This document shows, in pieces, positions 9,107 through 17,473 of a stretch of 64,000 bases of DNA. The notes below the pieces were generated by a model. That model saw nothing but the letters and a program-made list of their open reading frames with translations. It was not told the DNA's origin and made no database searches. Source of the DNA: Flavobacterium zhairuonense (GTDB lineage Bacteria > Bacteroidota > Bacteroidia > Flavobacteriales > Flavobacteriaceae); assembly GCF_004352915.1 (NCBI RefSeq), contig NZ_SJSY01000076.1, forward strand, positions 248,001-312,000. Direction: 5' to 3'. The position numbers and the translations under genes were made by a program. The stretch's first letter is position 1; each line of letters begins with the position of its first letter.

Positions 9107-9838
9107 TTACTTATTCATCATCATCATCATTGCAATAGGCAAAATATTGTTGTTATTTGCAGTATTGCCTTGATTTTGCTGAGACATTATAAGTACTAAT
9201 GGCAACATCATGTTTGAATTGTCTGATTTTCCAGAACCTGAATCCCCCATTGTAGTCATCATTGGCAATAACAAAGACAGGGTCTGATCTACATAAATCG
9301 CACTTGTATTTGTCTTTTCAACTATTTTTGCCTCATGTGCAGGTCCATTAGCATCGCCAACCGTTTTTGCTGGAATGATTTCTAAATTTTCAGGCTTTAA
9401 TTTTGGCTGATTCAATAATGACCCCATCATGCTCATCATTTGCATATTTTTTAAAACCTTTGTTTGATTATCGCCTTTTCTGGCGTCTATCTTTGCAAGT
9501 TCTGTATGCTTTTGATCTAATGCAACCAAAGTTTTATTCGTTGCAATTGATGTTTTTTTCAACTCATTTACCTGATTTGAAATCGCATCCAATGATTTTT
9601 TCAATTCGCTTTTAGTGGCGTAATCATTAGCTCTTCCGCTCAAGGCTTTTCCAAAGTTTGACTTTTGTTTAACTGCAGAACTTATACTAGGTTTAATTCC
9701 TTTTATGAAAGGTTTCTTTTTTACAGCTTCATCATAACTTTCGTCATAACTTTCTAATAAATCTTCGCTTAAAAGATCTTCATTGAAATAATCTTCATTT
9801 AATAAATCTTCGTCTAAATAACTTTCAAAATAGCTCAT
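9107..9838 (-). CDS. Unknown protein: acidic repeats, coiled coil, Met-rich hydrophobic tail
   Basis: 243 residues, not recognised. The first ~37 residues are an acidic, aromatic repeat built on E-D-L-L/Y-F units (YLDEDLLNEDYFNEDLL). Then comes a basic segment, a coiled coil (~80-125, including AISNQVNELKKTS) and a C-terminal region with two hydrophobic Met/Leu-rich stretches (TLSLLLPMMTTMG and NMMLPLVLIMSQQ), ending in a run of Met (PIAMMMMMNK). The acidic amphipathic start and very hydrophobic end suggest a protein that binds or inserts into membranes after release. No classical signal peptide is present. It shares the cluster strand and tight spacing (18 nt to the upstream gene). Confidence 0.6.
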   Translation of the reverse strand: MSYFESYLDEDLLNEDYFNEDLLSEDLLESYDESYDEAVKKKPFIKGIKPSISSAVKQKSNFGKALSGRANDYATKSELKKSLDAISNQVNELKKTSIATNKTLVALDQKHTELAKIDARKGDNQTKVLKNMQMMSMMGSLLNQPKLKPENLEIIPAKTVGDANGPAHEAKIVEKTNTSAIYVDQTLSLLLPMMTTMGDSGSGKSDNSNMMLPLVLIMSQQNQGNTANNNNILPIAMMMMMNK

Positions 9839-9856
9839 AATTTTAATTTTTAATGG

Positions 9857-10261
9857 TTAATTTTTGTTGAAATAATGTTTGTTATATTTCTGGATGGCTG
9901 GCTGAATATATTTGTTGAAAAGAATAAAATCTGGAACATTGTTGCCTGGTTTTCCAGTACCGAAGCATTCTGGGCAGTCTGGATTATCTCCAAAACATTC
10001 TGTGCAGGCACCAATCGCTTTTGCTAAATCATCATTTTGATTTAATTCAAATTCCAGCTGAAATTTCAGCCCTTCAATTATGGTAAAAAGTTTATGATTG
10101 ATTTTTTTTAGTTTCTTAACTCTTTCCACAAGTTCTAAATCAATTTTTGGGATTTCTTTTTCCTCTTCAGGCTCTTTTTTTTCCATCATGGGCTGCATAA
10201 GCTCAAAATATTTAGCCATTTCTGGATTATGTTCTTTCAAATATTCTAAATAAGCATCCAT
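9857..10261 (-). CDS. Small protein with a DnaJ-type zinc-ribbon-like Cys motif
   Basis: 134 residues. The N-terminal half is helical and Glu/Lys-rich (MEKKEPEEEKEIPKIDLELV). At ~95-113 it carries CTECFGDNPDCPECFGTGKP, that is CxxC-x6-CxxC with the CxGxG flavour of DnaJ zinc fingers, probably one zinc site. No signal peptide. The position between two unknown secreted-like proteins and the zinc-ribbon motif suggest a chaperone-like helper; that is inference. Confidence 0.6.
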   Translation of the reverse strand: MDAYLEYLKEHNPEMAKYFELMQPMMEKKEPEEEKEIPKIDLELVERVKKLKKINHKLFTIIEGLKFQLEFELNQNDDLAKAIGACTECFGDNPDCPECFGTGKPGNNVPDFILFNKYIQPAIQKYNKHYFNKN

Positions 10262-10279
10262 CAGTATAACTTTTAGGTT

Positions 10280-11140
10280 TTATAAACTTGCAATAGAATT
10301 TTCAAGTCTATTGATTCGGTTAGGAGTATTTGTGCCAACAAACTGTCCATATTGATCAACGTAGTAATCTTCTGTTGGAATTAATCCTCCGTTGTAATAT
10401 TCATATAAAATATTCTCTGTCAAATAATTAACACTTTCAATTAATTCAGCGAAAGAATGGCTTTCAATTGGCGCATTTGGACTTGCAGTACCTAAGCTTT
10501 GCTGTGCCTGGCCTGCCTGAAATTGAGGATTGTTAATCACGCCACCTAATTGATTATACAAGCCTTGAACTCTGCCAATATCCTGCGCCGCTTGCGGGCG
10601 CAATTGTACCGGATTATCTTGCACATATTGCTGAATTGCTGGAACTGCAGCTCTACCTGCGTTCGCCAGATAACGTCCTGTGTCGCCTAAAGCTTGTCTA
10701 AAAGCCGACGGTTGTGCCGGTCTGCGTTGTGGCTGAGGCGCCGGTCTGTAGGGCTGTTGCGGTGCTGGTCTGCGTTGCGGCTGACGGCTATTGTCTAAAG
10801 CGGCGCTACCAGCTCCGGCTAAATTACTAACCAATCCTCCAACGGCGCCACCAATTTGAGGCGCGCCAAAATATGTACCAACGGCAGTTCCAACAATTGG
10901 AGCTACAGCTGAAACACCGCGTAGAACTCCAGAACCAATACTGCTCGCAACATTTCCTAAACTTGACCAAAATCCTTCTGCCTCACTTTCGGTCATTTGA
11001 TTTACTCTTGATAAAAGGACATCTTCTAATTCACTTTCGCTTAAATTAGAATATTCTGGCCCTAAAACATATCGTACAGCTTCAAAATAATTGTCTTCGC
11101 TGAATGATTCTCCCTGAAAAACTTCATGATATAAACTCAT
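10280..11140 (-). CDS. Unknown protein with glycine-zipper segment and Pro/Gln/Arg-rich linker
   Basis: 286 residues, first gene of the minus-strand cluster. Parts in order: an acidic N-terminus (MSLYHEVFQGESFSEDNYFE, up to ~55); a Gly/Ala-rich hydrophobic stretch of ~50 residues (for example APIVGTAVGTYFGAPQIGGA) resembling glycine-zipper membrane-active segments; a low-complexity linker of PQRRPAPQQPYRPAP-type repeats (~118-150); and a C-terminal helical domain. No signal peptide is seen. The Gly-zipper after a short acidic region is reminiscent of pore-forming bacteriocins, but there is no match I can name. The E/D/Y/F-rich start is similar in style to the 9107-9838 product, suggesting a shared targeting signal. 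Confidence 0.6.
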   Translation of the reverse strand: MSLYHEVFQGESFSEDNYFEAVRYVLGPEYSNLSESELEDVLLSRVNQMTESEAEGFWSSLGNVASSIGSGVLRGVSAVAPIVGTAVGTYFGAPQIGGAVGGLVSNLAGAGSAALDNSRQPQRRPAPQQPYRPAPQPQRRPAQPSAFRQALGDTGRYLANAGRAAVPAIQQYVQDNPVQLRPQAAQDIGRVQGLYNQLGGVINNPQFQAGQAQQSLGTASPNAPIESHSFAELIESVNYLTENILYEYYNGGLIPTEDYYVDQYGQFVGTNTPNRINRLENSIASL

Positions 11141-11202
11141 AACTTTTAGTATTACAATTTGTTCTTACTCTATTAACAGGCTTTTCAGATTTCGCCTATC
11201 CA

Positions 11203-11216
11203 TTTTGTGCACAAAA
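11203..11216. promoter_or_regulatory. Perfect 14-bp palindrome upstream of the accessory cluster
   Basis: TTTTGTGCACAAAA lies 63 nt before the ATG of the 10280-11140 gene, in the divergent intergenic region. Its symmetry and position fit a dimeric regulator operator. The response regulator encoded at 13261-13911 is one candidate, without direct evidence. Confidence 0.4.
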
Positions 11217-11316
11217 GGAACGATGTAAAATTGTTTCTTTATAATTTCTTACAAAACAGTACTTTAACCCAAATTTTTAAATAAATTTACCCTTACAAAA
11301 AAGGGGATATTTCCCC

Positions 11317-11347
11317 TTGCCCGCTGTAAGGCTTTAAAATAATTTTG
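11317..11347 (+). promoter_or_regulatory. Bacteroidetes-type promoter for the 11423 gene
   Basis: TTG (11317-11319), 20-nt spacer, TAATTTTG (11340-11347): a good match to the -33/-7 consensus. It lies 76 nt before the ATG at 11423. An A/T-rich hairpin (AAGGGGATATTTCCCCTT, 11302-11319) overlaps its left part and could modulate it. Confidence 0.6.
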
Positions 11348-11422
11348 CCCATACTATTTGATTAAAACAGTAGTCAACAAATCAATTAAACCATCAATTA
11401 TTAAAGATTTAATTTTATCATT

Positions 11423-11860
11423 ATGGAAAGAGAAACTGGAAGACCGACTCAATTAATTACTAGAAAATTTGCAAAAGAATTGCATTCTAATTTTATGAAA
11501 TACCGAGCCAGCATTATTGCTAAATACATTAAAAAAGAAGATGCCAATGCTGTTTGGTTTTCTGTCGAAGAACTTGAAAATTATATTCATTATATAAAAT
11601 CAAAAGGTGAAAAGACAGGATATGACGTAAATGGAATTCGTATTTATTTTGGAGTATATCCCGAACAAAAAAAATATGAAGAAAAAGCTGGTTTAATGAC
11701 CGTTTTTTTACAAGCTACAGGAAAGAAAATAAGAAAGGTGGCTAAAGAAGGAGAAGTACATACTCTTGCTTTAATGATGGAAAATGGAGAAAGCGACATT
11801 TCAAGTATCGAACCAATGAATTATGGCAGTATCGGAAGACCGCCTGCTTTAGAATATTAA
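11423..11860 (+). CDS. Unknown conserved-looking small cytosolic protein
   Basis: 145 residues; family not recognised. Soluble, with mixed alpha/beta pattern: a helical start (ITRKFAKELHSNFMKYRASI), then DANAVWFSVEELENYIHYIK and a beta-strand segment GIRIYFGVYP, and a Ser/Gly/Pro-rich end (MNYGSIGRPPALEY). No signal or membrane segment. It is first in a four-gene plus-strand unit with a membrane protein (5 nt downstream), a histidine kinase and a response regulator, so a role in that signalling unit is plausible. It diverges from the SGNH/subtilase cluster. Confidence 0.6.
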   Translation: MERETGRPTQLITRKFAKELHSNFMKYRASIIAKYIKKEDANAVWFSVEELENYIHYIKSKGEKTGYDVNGIRIYFGVYPEQKKYEEKAGLMTVFLQATGKKIRKVAKEGEVHTLALMMENGESDISSIEPMNYGSIGRPPALEY

Positions 11861-11865
11861 AAAAT

Positions 11866-12513
11866 ATGTTTGAATTTTTACGATTTTACACTTTCTATTT
11901 AGCTTTATGTTCTGGAATTATTGGATTGCTATGCATGCACAAACTTCCAAACCTTAGAGCTAAATTTTTAGTAGTTCTAATTTGGTTTTCTGTAGTAATT
12001 GAAAGAGTTGGATATTATTTCACAGAATGGACCGGATTATTGAATTACTACGTTTTCAATTTCTATATGCTCGTCACGTTTTCTGCCTATATCTTGCTTT
12101 TGCGGAGCTTATTAACAAAAGTAAATCATCGTTTAACAGCTCTTCTTTGTTTTTTCTTGTTTATTGTTTCTTACTTTTTAAACATTTTATATTTCAAAGA
12201 AGATATAAACCATTCTTACACATATAGTTTCGCAATTGGAGTTTTATTAATTATGATATTAGCCTGTTTATATTTGGTCGAAATTTTTAATTCGGATAAA
12301 ATATTAAATTTCAAAAAATCGGTTTTCTTTTGGTACATATTAGGAATACTGGTTTTTCATGTACCCTTTCTGCCCTTTATGCTTGCATTAAATTGGTTTT
12401 TGATCAAACACGATGAATCTATTTTTAGCCTAGTAGTATTTTTATTGAATCTTTTAGCGCACAGCTGCTATATTATCGGATTTTTATGGAGCGAAAAGAA
12501 ATACAATTATTAG
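11866..12513 (+). CDS. Unknown multi-spanning membrane protein upstream of a histidine kinase
   Basis: 215 residues with about seven hydrophobic segments (roughly 8-25, 33-50, 58-80, 92-110, 120-140, 155-175 and 185-208) and no catalytic motif. Its 3' end overlaps the following histidine kinase gene by 28 nt in another frame, so the two are almost certainly co-translated. A membrane sensor working with the one-helix kinase is the natural reading (inference). Confidence 0.65.
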   Translation: MFEFLRFYTFYLALCSGIIGLLCMHKLPNLRAKFLVVLIWFSVVIERVGYYFTEWTGLLNYYVFNFYMLVTFSAYILLLRSLLTKVNHRLTALLCFFLFIVSYFLNILYFKEDINHSYTYSFAIGVLLIMILACLYLVEIFNSDKILNFKKSVFFWYILGILVFHVPFLPFMLALNWFLIKHDESIFSLVVFLLNLLAHSCYIIGFLWSEKKYNY

Positions 12514-13277
12514 TCATCTCATTAGGCATTGTTTTTTTAACTTTGCTAATCATCTTGTTGGTTATTTTTTTTTATTTTTTGAAGAAGAAAAACAATTATT
12601 TGGTTGAAAAAATGGAATCCGAACTCTATTTTCAAGCTGAATTAATAAAAACCAGAATCGAAATAAAGGATCAGACGCTAAGCGAGATTAGCAAAGAGCT
12701 TCATGACAATATTGGCCAGATTATATCTGTGGCCATCATGCAGCTCAATATGTATCATGCAAGCGGCAAACAGCTTCAAGAACAGGAACTAAACGATCTT
12801 AAAGAAATATTAGCCAAATCATTAGATGAAATCAGGATTTTATCCCGTATCATTAATAAAGACAATTTACTGCAGATCAATTTTATTCAAGCCATACAAC
12901 TCGATTTAGAACGAATAAAAAAATTAAAAAAGATTGATTATAAATTCAATCTCACAGGAGAAGCCCCAATAATCAGCCAAGAACACGACTTATTTATCTA
13001 CCGTATATTCCAGGAAGCACTCCACAACAGTTTAAAACATTCTCGCAGCGATTTATTTGAAGTAAATTGTACTACCACCGATACCGTTTTTCGTTTAGAA
13101 ATAAAAGATTTCGGAATTGGTTATGATAGTGCTCATATAAATTCAGGATTGGGTTTAAACAACATGAAGTTAAGAGCCAAACTAATTGGTGCGCAATTAA
13201 TTATGGATTCATCTCCATCTGGAACAACGGTAAACTTAGAATATCCCTTAACCAAAACCAATGAAACCGAACACTAG
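12486..13277 (+). CDS. NarL/DesK-type sensor histidine kinase
   Basis: 263 residues. One N-terminal membrane helix (LLVISLGIVFLTLLIILLVI), a coiled linker, then the HisKA_3 dimerisation domain with the phospho-acceptor His in SKELHDNIGQIISVAIMQL (~75) and a HATPase domain with N-box FQEALHNSLKHS and G-boxes DFGIGYD and GLGLNNMKLRA. It has no periplasmic sensor domain of its own, consistent with the multi-spanning protein encoded just upstream acting as input. Its end overlaps the response regulator start by 17 nt. The target may be the divergent accessory cluster. Confidence 0.9.
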   Translation: MERKEIQLLVISLGIVFLTLLIILLVIFFYFLKKKNNYLVEKMESELYFQAELIKTRIEIKDQTLSEISKELHDNIGQIISVAIMQLNMYHASGKQLQEQELNDLKEILAKSLDEIRILSRIINKDNLLQINFIQAIQLDLERIKKLKKIDYKFNLTGEAPIISQEHDLFIYRIFQEALHNSLKHSRSDLFEVNCTTTDTVFRLEIKDFGIGYDSAHINSGLGLNNMKLRAKLIGAQLIMDSSPSGTTVNLEYPLTKTNETEH

Positions 13278-13911
13278 CAAAAAAATAATTATAGTAGATG
13301 ATCATCAGCTTTTTTCGCAATCATTAGAACTTTTGATCAACAGTTTTAAAGATTTTGAAGTCATTAACCGATTTGAAAACGGAAAAGTTTTTCTTTCGCA
13401 TTTAAACGATCATCCTGATGCAGAAGTCGATTTGATTTTATTAGACGTTAATATGCCCGTTTTAGACGGCGTAAGTACGATGAAATGGCTCAAAGAAAAC
13501 AAACCCGATTTAAAAGTCATAGCACTTTCTGTAAACGATGATGAAGAAGTGATTATTAAAATGATTACAAATGGCGCCAAAGGTTACCTGCTGAAAGATA
13601 CTTCGCCTGAAATTTTTAAAGATGCCATTACATGTGTCATCGAAAAAGGTTTTTATTTCACCGAATTGGTTTCTGGAATGTTGATTAAAAAAGCCAATAA
13701 CGAATCTAAAAAAATAAATTTAAAGGAAAAAGAAATTGTTTTTATCAAACATGCCTGCACTGAAAAAACATACAAAGAAATCGCTTCTGAGATGTGTTTG
13801 AGCCCAAAAACAATTGATGGTTACAGAGAATGTCTTTTTGACAAACTTGAAATCAAAACTCGTATTGGGCTTGTATTGTATGCTATAAAGAACAAAATAG
13901 TTCTGGTTTGA
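13261..13911 (+). CDS. NarL/LuxR-family response regulator
   Basis: 216 residues. The receiver domain has the acidic pair IIIVDDHQLF, phospho-acceptor Asp in LILLDVNMPVLDG (~60) and the conserved Lys in YLLKDTSPE. The C-terminal LuxR-type helix-turn-helix is TYKEIASEMCLSPKTIDGYR. It is paired with the kinase by overlap. The recognition site is not known; the 14-bp palindrome at 11203 is a candidate. Confidence 0.93.
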   Translation: MKPNTSKKIIIVDDHQLFSQSLELLINSFKDFEVINRFENGKVFLSHLNDHPDAEVDLILLDVNMPVLDGVSTMKWLKENKPDLKVIALSVNDDEEVIIKMITNGAKGYLLKDTSPEIFKDAITCVIEKGFYFTELVSGMLIKKANNESKKINLKEKEIVFIKHACTEKTYKEIASEMCLSPKTIDGYRECLFDKLEIKTRIGLVLYAIKNKIVLV

Positions 13912-13912
13912 A

Positions 13913-14425
13913 TCAATAGGTCAGCGCGGCAAAAATTGGATGATCTTTAATTTTTTCCCTTCCGTTCAAGAAAGACAATTCCATCAGGAAATTGCATTGT
14001 ACAATTTCGCCACCTAATTTTTCTACCAATTCGCAAACTGCTTTTGCGGTTCCTCCAGTTGCCAAAACATCATCATGAACCAATACACGATTTCCTTTTT
14101 GTATTGCGTCAGTATGCATCTCCAAACTATCGAAACCATATTCTAGTTCATACGATGCTGAAATCGTTTCAAATGGAAGCTTCTTCGGCTTTCTCACCGG
14201 TATAAACCCCGCATTTAATTCTTGCGCTAATAAAATTCCGAAGAAAAAGCCTCGACTTTCTGCTCCTACTACCTTATCAATTTTCTGGTCTTTTAAAGAA
14301 TTTACCAGAATCGAAAGGCATTCGTGTCTCGCAATTGGGTCATTTAAGAGCGGCGTGATATCTTTAAACAAAATTCCTTCTTTAGGAAATCCCTGAATAT
14401 CACGTATATAATTTTCAATCTTCAT
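13913..14425 (-). CDS. apt: Adenine phosphoribosyltransferase
   Basis: 170 residues, the normal length. It converts adenine and PRPP to AMP in purine salvage in the cytoplasm. The PRPP-binding loop is VLVHDDVLATGGTAKA, preceded by VVGAESRGFFFG and the FIPVRKPKKLP loop typical of Apt. It is a stand-alone gene on the minus strand, converging on the response regulator with only 1 nt between the stops and diverging from tRNA-Arg. Confidence 0.97.
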   Translation of the reverse strand: MKIENYIRDIQGFPKEGILFKDITPLLNDPIARHECLSILVNSLKDQKIDKVVGAESRGFFFGILLAQELNAGFIPVRKPKKLPFETISASYELEYGFDSLEMHTDAIQKGNRVLVHDDVLATGGTAKAVCELVEKLGGEIVQCNFLMELSFLNGREKIKDHPIFAALTY

Positions 14426-14452
14426 TTTTTTTTATTTTTATCGTATTTTATG

Positions 14453-14483
14453 TTTGTATATGTCACATTTATATCTATCTTTG
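14453..14483 (+). promoter_or_regulatory. Promoter of tRNA-Arg
   Basis: TTTG (14453-14456), a 19-nt spacer and TATCTTTG (14476-14483) match the Bacteroidetes consensus very well. Transcription would start near 14490, leaving a ~50-nt leader before the tRNA. Confidence 0.75.
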
Positions 14484-14539
14484 CACCCGCAATAAGCAAT
14501 CAACAAAGCTACAAAAAATTAGTTAGTTGATAAAAAAAA

Positions 14540-14613
14540 GGCCTCGTGGCGCAACTGAATAGCGCATCTGATTACGGCTCAGAAGGTTACTGGTTTGAAT
14601 CCAGTCGAGGTCA
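14540..14613 (+). tRNA. tRNA-Arg (anticodon ACG)
   Basis: A 74-nt cloverleaf. The acceptor GGCCTCG pairs with CGAGGTC (one G-T), with discriminator A at 14613. The anticodon stem TCTGA/TCAGA encloses the loop TTACGGC, giving anticodon ACG. The T-arm is ACTGG-TTTGAAT-CCAGT. CCA is not encoded. It is a typical integration target for genomic islands, and the block to its right has a different base composition. Confidence 0.95.
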
Positions 14614-14620
14614 CAAAGCC

Positions 14621-14659
14621 AAATGGCGCCAATTGAAGACAATTGGCGCCATTTTTTTT
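14621..14659 (+). terminator. tRNA-Arg terminator; first copy of a hairpin repeated at 22.7 and 25.9 kb
   Basis: AAATGGCGCCAATTG and CAATTGGCGCCATTT pair around AAGA, followed by a T-run. Nearly identical hairpins, in the same orientation and preceded by similar GTCAC(A/T)AAGC sequence, occur at 22738-22774 and 25913-25952. They may be att-like direct repeats or duplicated terminators. Confidence 0.9.
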
Positions 14660-14849
14660 GTTTATACCAGCACGACGCTGAGCTTATTTTATTTTCGCTT
14701 TTTATTTTTTCTGTTTGCTGTTCAATTTCGAAAATAATATCTCACTTTAAAACTGTTTAACAATTCATCATTATTCGTATTTCACGCGCTCATTTTTTCA
14801 AATACAGCTGTTGCCCCACTGCCGCGATAGCTCTTTTATTAGTCCATTT

Positions 14850-16154
14850 TTATGACAGATCGATTTTGTATTTTTCTTCAATTGGTGAAGAAGATTTACC
14901 TGGTACAAACTGCCCTATTTGGAATACTTTTTCAATAAATTCAATGCTCTGGTCCAATGACGTATTTTCGTCTTTTAAATGGCTTGCAAAATGGCCTATT
15001 AATTTTTGGATAATCCTCGAACTGATCAAATCCATCTGAACTTCATCAAAATTGATTGTTTTCTTCTTTTGAAAAGCAAACTCAGCCGACACAATATCAT
15101 TCAGTTTGGCTTTTAATGCATGGATGGTTGGTGCGCTTTTTCGACCGTTTACCCATGTATTCAGTTCTGATTTCAGATCCTCAATAATGGCTTCTGCAGA
15201 AGGAATATGCTGTTTTCTTCTTTCCAGCGTGTCATCGGCAATTTGAGATAAATGATCCAGATGTATTAAAGTTACACCGGGTATCTCTTCCACATCGGAA
15301 TCTACATTGCACGGAATGGACAGGTCCAGAATTAATAAGGGTTTATGCAGGGCAAGTGATGTCTTGTCAATAGTGGGGCTTTGTGCTCCTGTAGCCACAA
15401 CCAGCACATCTGTCCGCTGCAGTTCTTCTTTCAGATTGCGGTAATCCTTTACGATGACATTCAGTCTTCGCGCCAGTAATTCAGCTTTGTGTTTTGTTCT
15501 GTTTATAAGGGCAATATGGCTGTTTTTAGTATGCTTTAATAAATTTACGCAGGTATTCCTGCCTATTTTTCCTGTTCCGAAAAGCAAAATATTTTTATTC
15601 CCGACATCGGCGACATTTTGGATTATATACTGCACCGATGCAAAAGAAACAGATGCAGCGCCGGAAGAAATTTTTGTCTCTGTCTTAACTTTTTTGCTTG
15701 CCTGGATTACAGTATTTACCAAACGTTCCAGAAATGTGTTTACCAAACCTTTCTCTTTGCTGTGGTTAAAAGCAGTCTTAATCTGGCTGATGATTTCAAA
15801 ATCACCCAGGATCTGGCTGTCTAAGCCTGTCCCTACCCGGAACATGTGGCTCACGGCTTCGTTATTTTTATAGATGTAGCCAGACTGCTGAAATTCCTCC
15901 ACGCTGCCTTTTGTATGGCTGCAAAGCAGTTTTATCAGTTCATAGGGATGAGAAGCCCAGCCATAGATTTCAGTCCTGTTGCAGGTGGAAATCACAAGTA
16001 ATGACTCTATTCCTTCATCTTTAGCCTGCGCCAGCAGTTCAGTCTGTGCTTTAGGGTCCAGGCTGAATTTTCCCCTGATCAGGGCATCTGCTTTTTTATA
16101 GCTTAATCCTAAGGCGTAAAAGGTCGTGTTTTGGGACAGCTTAAAATTTTCCAT
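14850..16154 (-). CDS. hemA: Glutamyl-tRNA reductase
   Basis: 434 residues. It reduces Glu-tRNA to glutamate-1-semialdehyde, the first step of C5 haem synthesis. Visible features are the nucleophile Cys in LLVISTCNRTEIYG (~58), the SQILGDFEIISQIKTA segment, the NADPH-binding ILLFGTGKIGRNTC and the C-terminal dimerisation helices. The gene is more G+C-rich than its left-hand neighbours and stands alone next to tRNA-Arg, away from other hem genes. It may be a second, horizontally acquired copy; whether the genome has another hemA cannot be seen here. Haem supply would suit the cytochrome and globin-like genes nearby. Confidence 0.93.
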   Translation of the reverse strand: MENFKLSQNTTFYALGLSYKKADALIRGKFSLDPKAQTELLAQAKDEGIESLLVISTCNRTEIYGWASHPYELIKLLCSHTKGSVEEFQQSGYIYKNNEAVSHMFRVGTGLDSQILGDFEIISQIKTAFNHSKEKGLVNTFLERLVNTVIQASKKVKTETKISSGAASVSFASVQYIIQNVADVGNKNILLFGTGKIGRNTCVNLLKHTKNSHIALINRTKHKAELLARRLNVIVKDYRNLKEELQRTDVLVVATGAQSPTIDKTSLALHKPLLILDLSIPCNVDSDVEEIPGVTLIHLDHLSQIADDTLERRKQHIPSAEAIIEDLKSELNTWVNGRKSAPTIHALKAKLNDIVSAEFAFQKKKTINFDEVQMDLISSRIIQKLIGHFASHLKDENTSLDQSIEFIEKVFQIGQFVPGKSSSPIEEKYKIDLS

Positions 16155-16383
16155 GGGATAACTTTAATTTAAGATTCGACAATTTAGGGAAGTCTGTGTT
16201 ATAACATCAATTCGCAATGATGTTTTTACAGGTATGCCGATAAACGGCTCCAAGGCAAAGCCGCTGGCAATCATTTCAATCCATGTATCATGATATGGCC
16301 AAAGATGGCATAAAAGAAATTTATACTGAAAAGGGGTTTCTTTAGGCAGGCATGCTCATTTTGGAATAAAAAAATGTTTAAAA

Positions 16384-16420
16384 CAAAAACGCCGCCCGCA
16401 GAAAAAGGCGGCGTTTTTTT
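16384..16420 (-). terminator. GC-rich terminator of the globin-like lipoprotein gene
   Basis: AACGCCGCC and GGCGGCGTT pair perfectly around a 10-nt loop, with A/T runs on both sides (TTTTTGTTTT on the minus strand). It sits 12 nt past the stop codon at 16432 and can act in both directions. Confidence 0.85.
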
Positions 16421-16431
16421 GGGAAGATTAC

Positions 16432-17019
16432 TTATTTTTGGACGATAGGCGTTCTCAATGATTCCAAAACTGCCACAATATCCGTATAGAGTTCTGTGTT
16501 TGAGGCAACGCCGTTCGCATTGGCCGCCGCTCCCACATAACCTTCGAATTTTGTATAGTCAGCACTGCTGGATTTTGTTCCCATTCTAGGATTTGTCGCA
16601 GGGTTGTGCGCCGCCGCCATGCTCAGGCCCGAATACGTATTTACTGCATTGGTGCCTCCGGTGTTGAATGAAAAGAAATCAGTCAGGTTATCGGATAATT
16701 TTGCAATATTTGTAGCCTGGGTTGTTCCGGTTTCGGCCAAAAGGGGTGCAAAATGAGCCTGCAGGTTTCCTGATGCATTGGACTGGATATCGGCAACTAT
16801 CAATCCGATGGTTGAATTGACCACTTTACGGAAGCTCAAGCGCCCCTGCTCGATCATCTGTCCCGAATTATCAGGATCTGCGACCATTTTAGTGCCTCCC
16901 AATCGCTCATATATGGATGCTTTTACAGGAGCCGGAGTCTCATCATCATTGCTGCAGGATGTAAAAACAGCTGCTGAAAGGAATAACACGCTTAAGGCAA
17001 TTTTAGAATAATTTTTCAT
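16432..17019 (-). CDS. Lipoprotein with truncated-globin-like domain
   Basis: 195 residues from the ATG at 17019, chosen because it gives a lipoprotein signal (KIALSVLFLSAAVFTSC, lipobox Cys, then SNDDE); longer in-frame starts have no signal. The rest resembles group-1 truncated haemoglobins: SIYERLGGTKMV at the start of the domain, AHFAPLLA in the middle and TYSGLSMAAAHNP with the probable proximal His, then an ELYTDIVAVLESLRTPIV end. It is expected on the periplasmic or outer-membrane side. A short membrane-anchored protein is encoded 19 nt upstream and a cytochrome c lipoprotein nearby, so a redox or haem role is plausible. The globin reading is from motif resemblance only. Confidence 0.7.
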   Translation of the reverse strand: MKNYSKIALSVLFLSAAVFTSCSNDDETPAPVKASIYERLGGTKMVADPDNSGQMIEQGRLSFRKVVNSTIGLIVADIQSNASGNLQAHFAPLLAETGTTQATNIAKLSDNLTDFFSFNTGGTNAVNTYSGLSMAAAHNPATNPRMGTKSSSADYTKFEGYVGAAANANGVASNTELYTDIVAVLESLRTPIVQK

Positions 17020-17038
17020 AACAATTATATTTAAAGGG

Positions 17039-17473
17039 TTAATTAAAAAAATGATTGATCTTCTGGGACAACTTATAGCCCAGACTGTTTTGGTCCATAG
17101 GACAAACTTCTTTGGAAGCCAGATTTTCAGGCAGTATATAAGGCTGGGCATCATAATGCCTTTTGGCCATCAGCTGCGCATAGACCTTTTTCGAATTTGT
17201 GATTCTGTTATTATGGAAATAAACCACTACGTTTCTCTTGATAATGATGGAATCTGAGGTCAGCCCTTTAATGGATCTCAGATCAGCGCAAATCTGTATG
17301 GCCTGCGCAGAATCGATAGCTTCCTTGAAATCAATGCGGCTTACCTGCAGGTTTGGAGTGTCATAAACCGCAGGCTTGGCAGTAATGATATGGAAAAGAA
17401 GAATTGCCGAAAATAGGACCGTAATTCCCATTGCGATCCAAAGTGCTTTTTTGATGTACTTGTTGATTTTCAT
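17039..17473 (-). CDS. Unknown single-span membrane protein
   Basis: 144 residues: a basic N-terminus, one membrane helix (ALWIAMGITVLFSAILLFHI) and a ~110-residue extracytoplasmic domain with two Cys (QICADLRS and KEVCPMDQ). Family not recognised. It is just upstream of the globin-like lipoprotein on the same strand, so probably co-transcribed. Confidence 0.65.
   Translation of the reverse strand: MKINKYIKKALWIAMGITVLFSAILLFHIITAKPAVYDTPNLQVSRIDFKEAIDSAQAIQICADLRSIKGLTSDSIIIKRNVVVYFHNNRITNSKKVYAQLMAKRHYDAQPYILPENLASKEVCPMDQNSLGYKLSQKINHFFN

Noticed and set aside
5070..11140. Contractile injection system or prophage
   Set aside because: No sheath, tube, baseplate, tail-fibre or portal-like protein is present.
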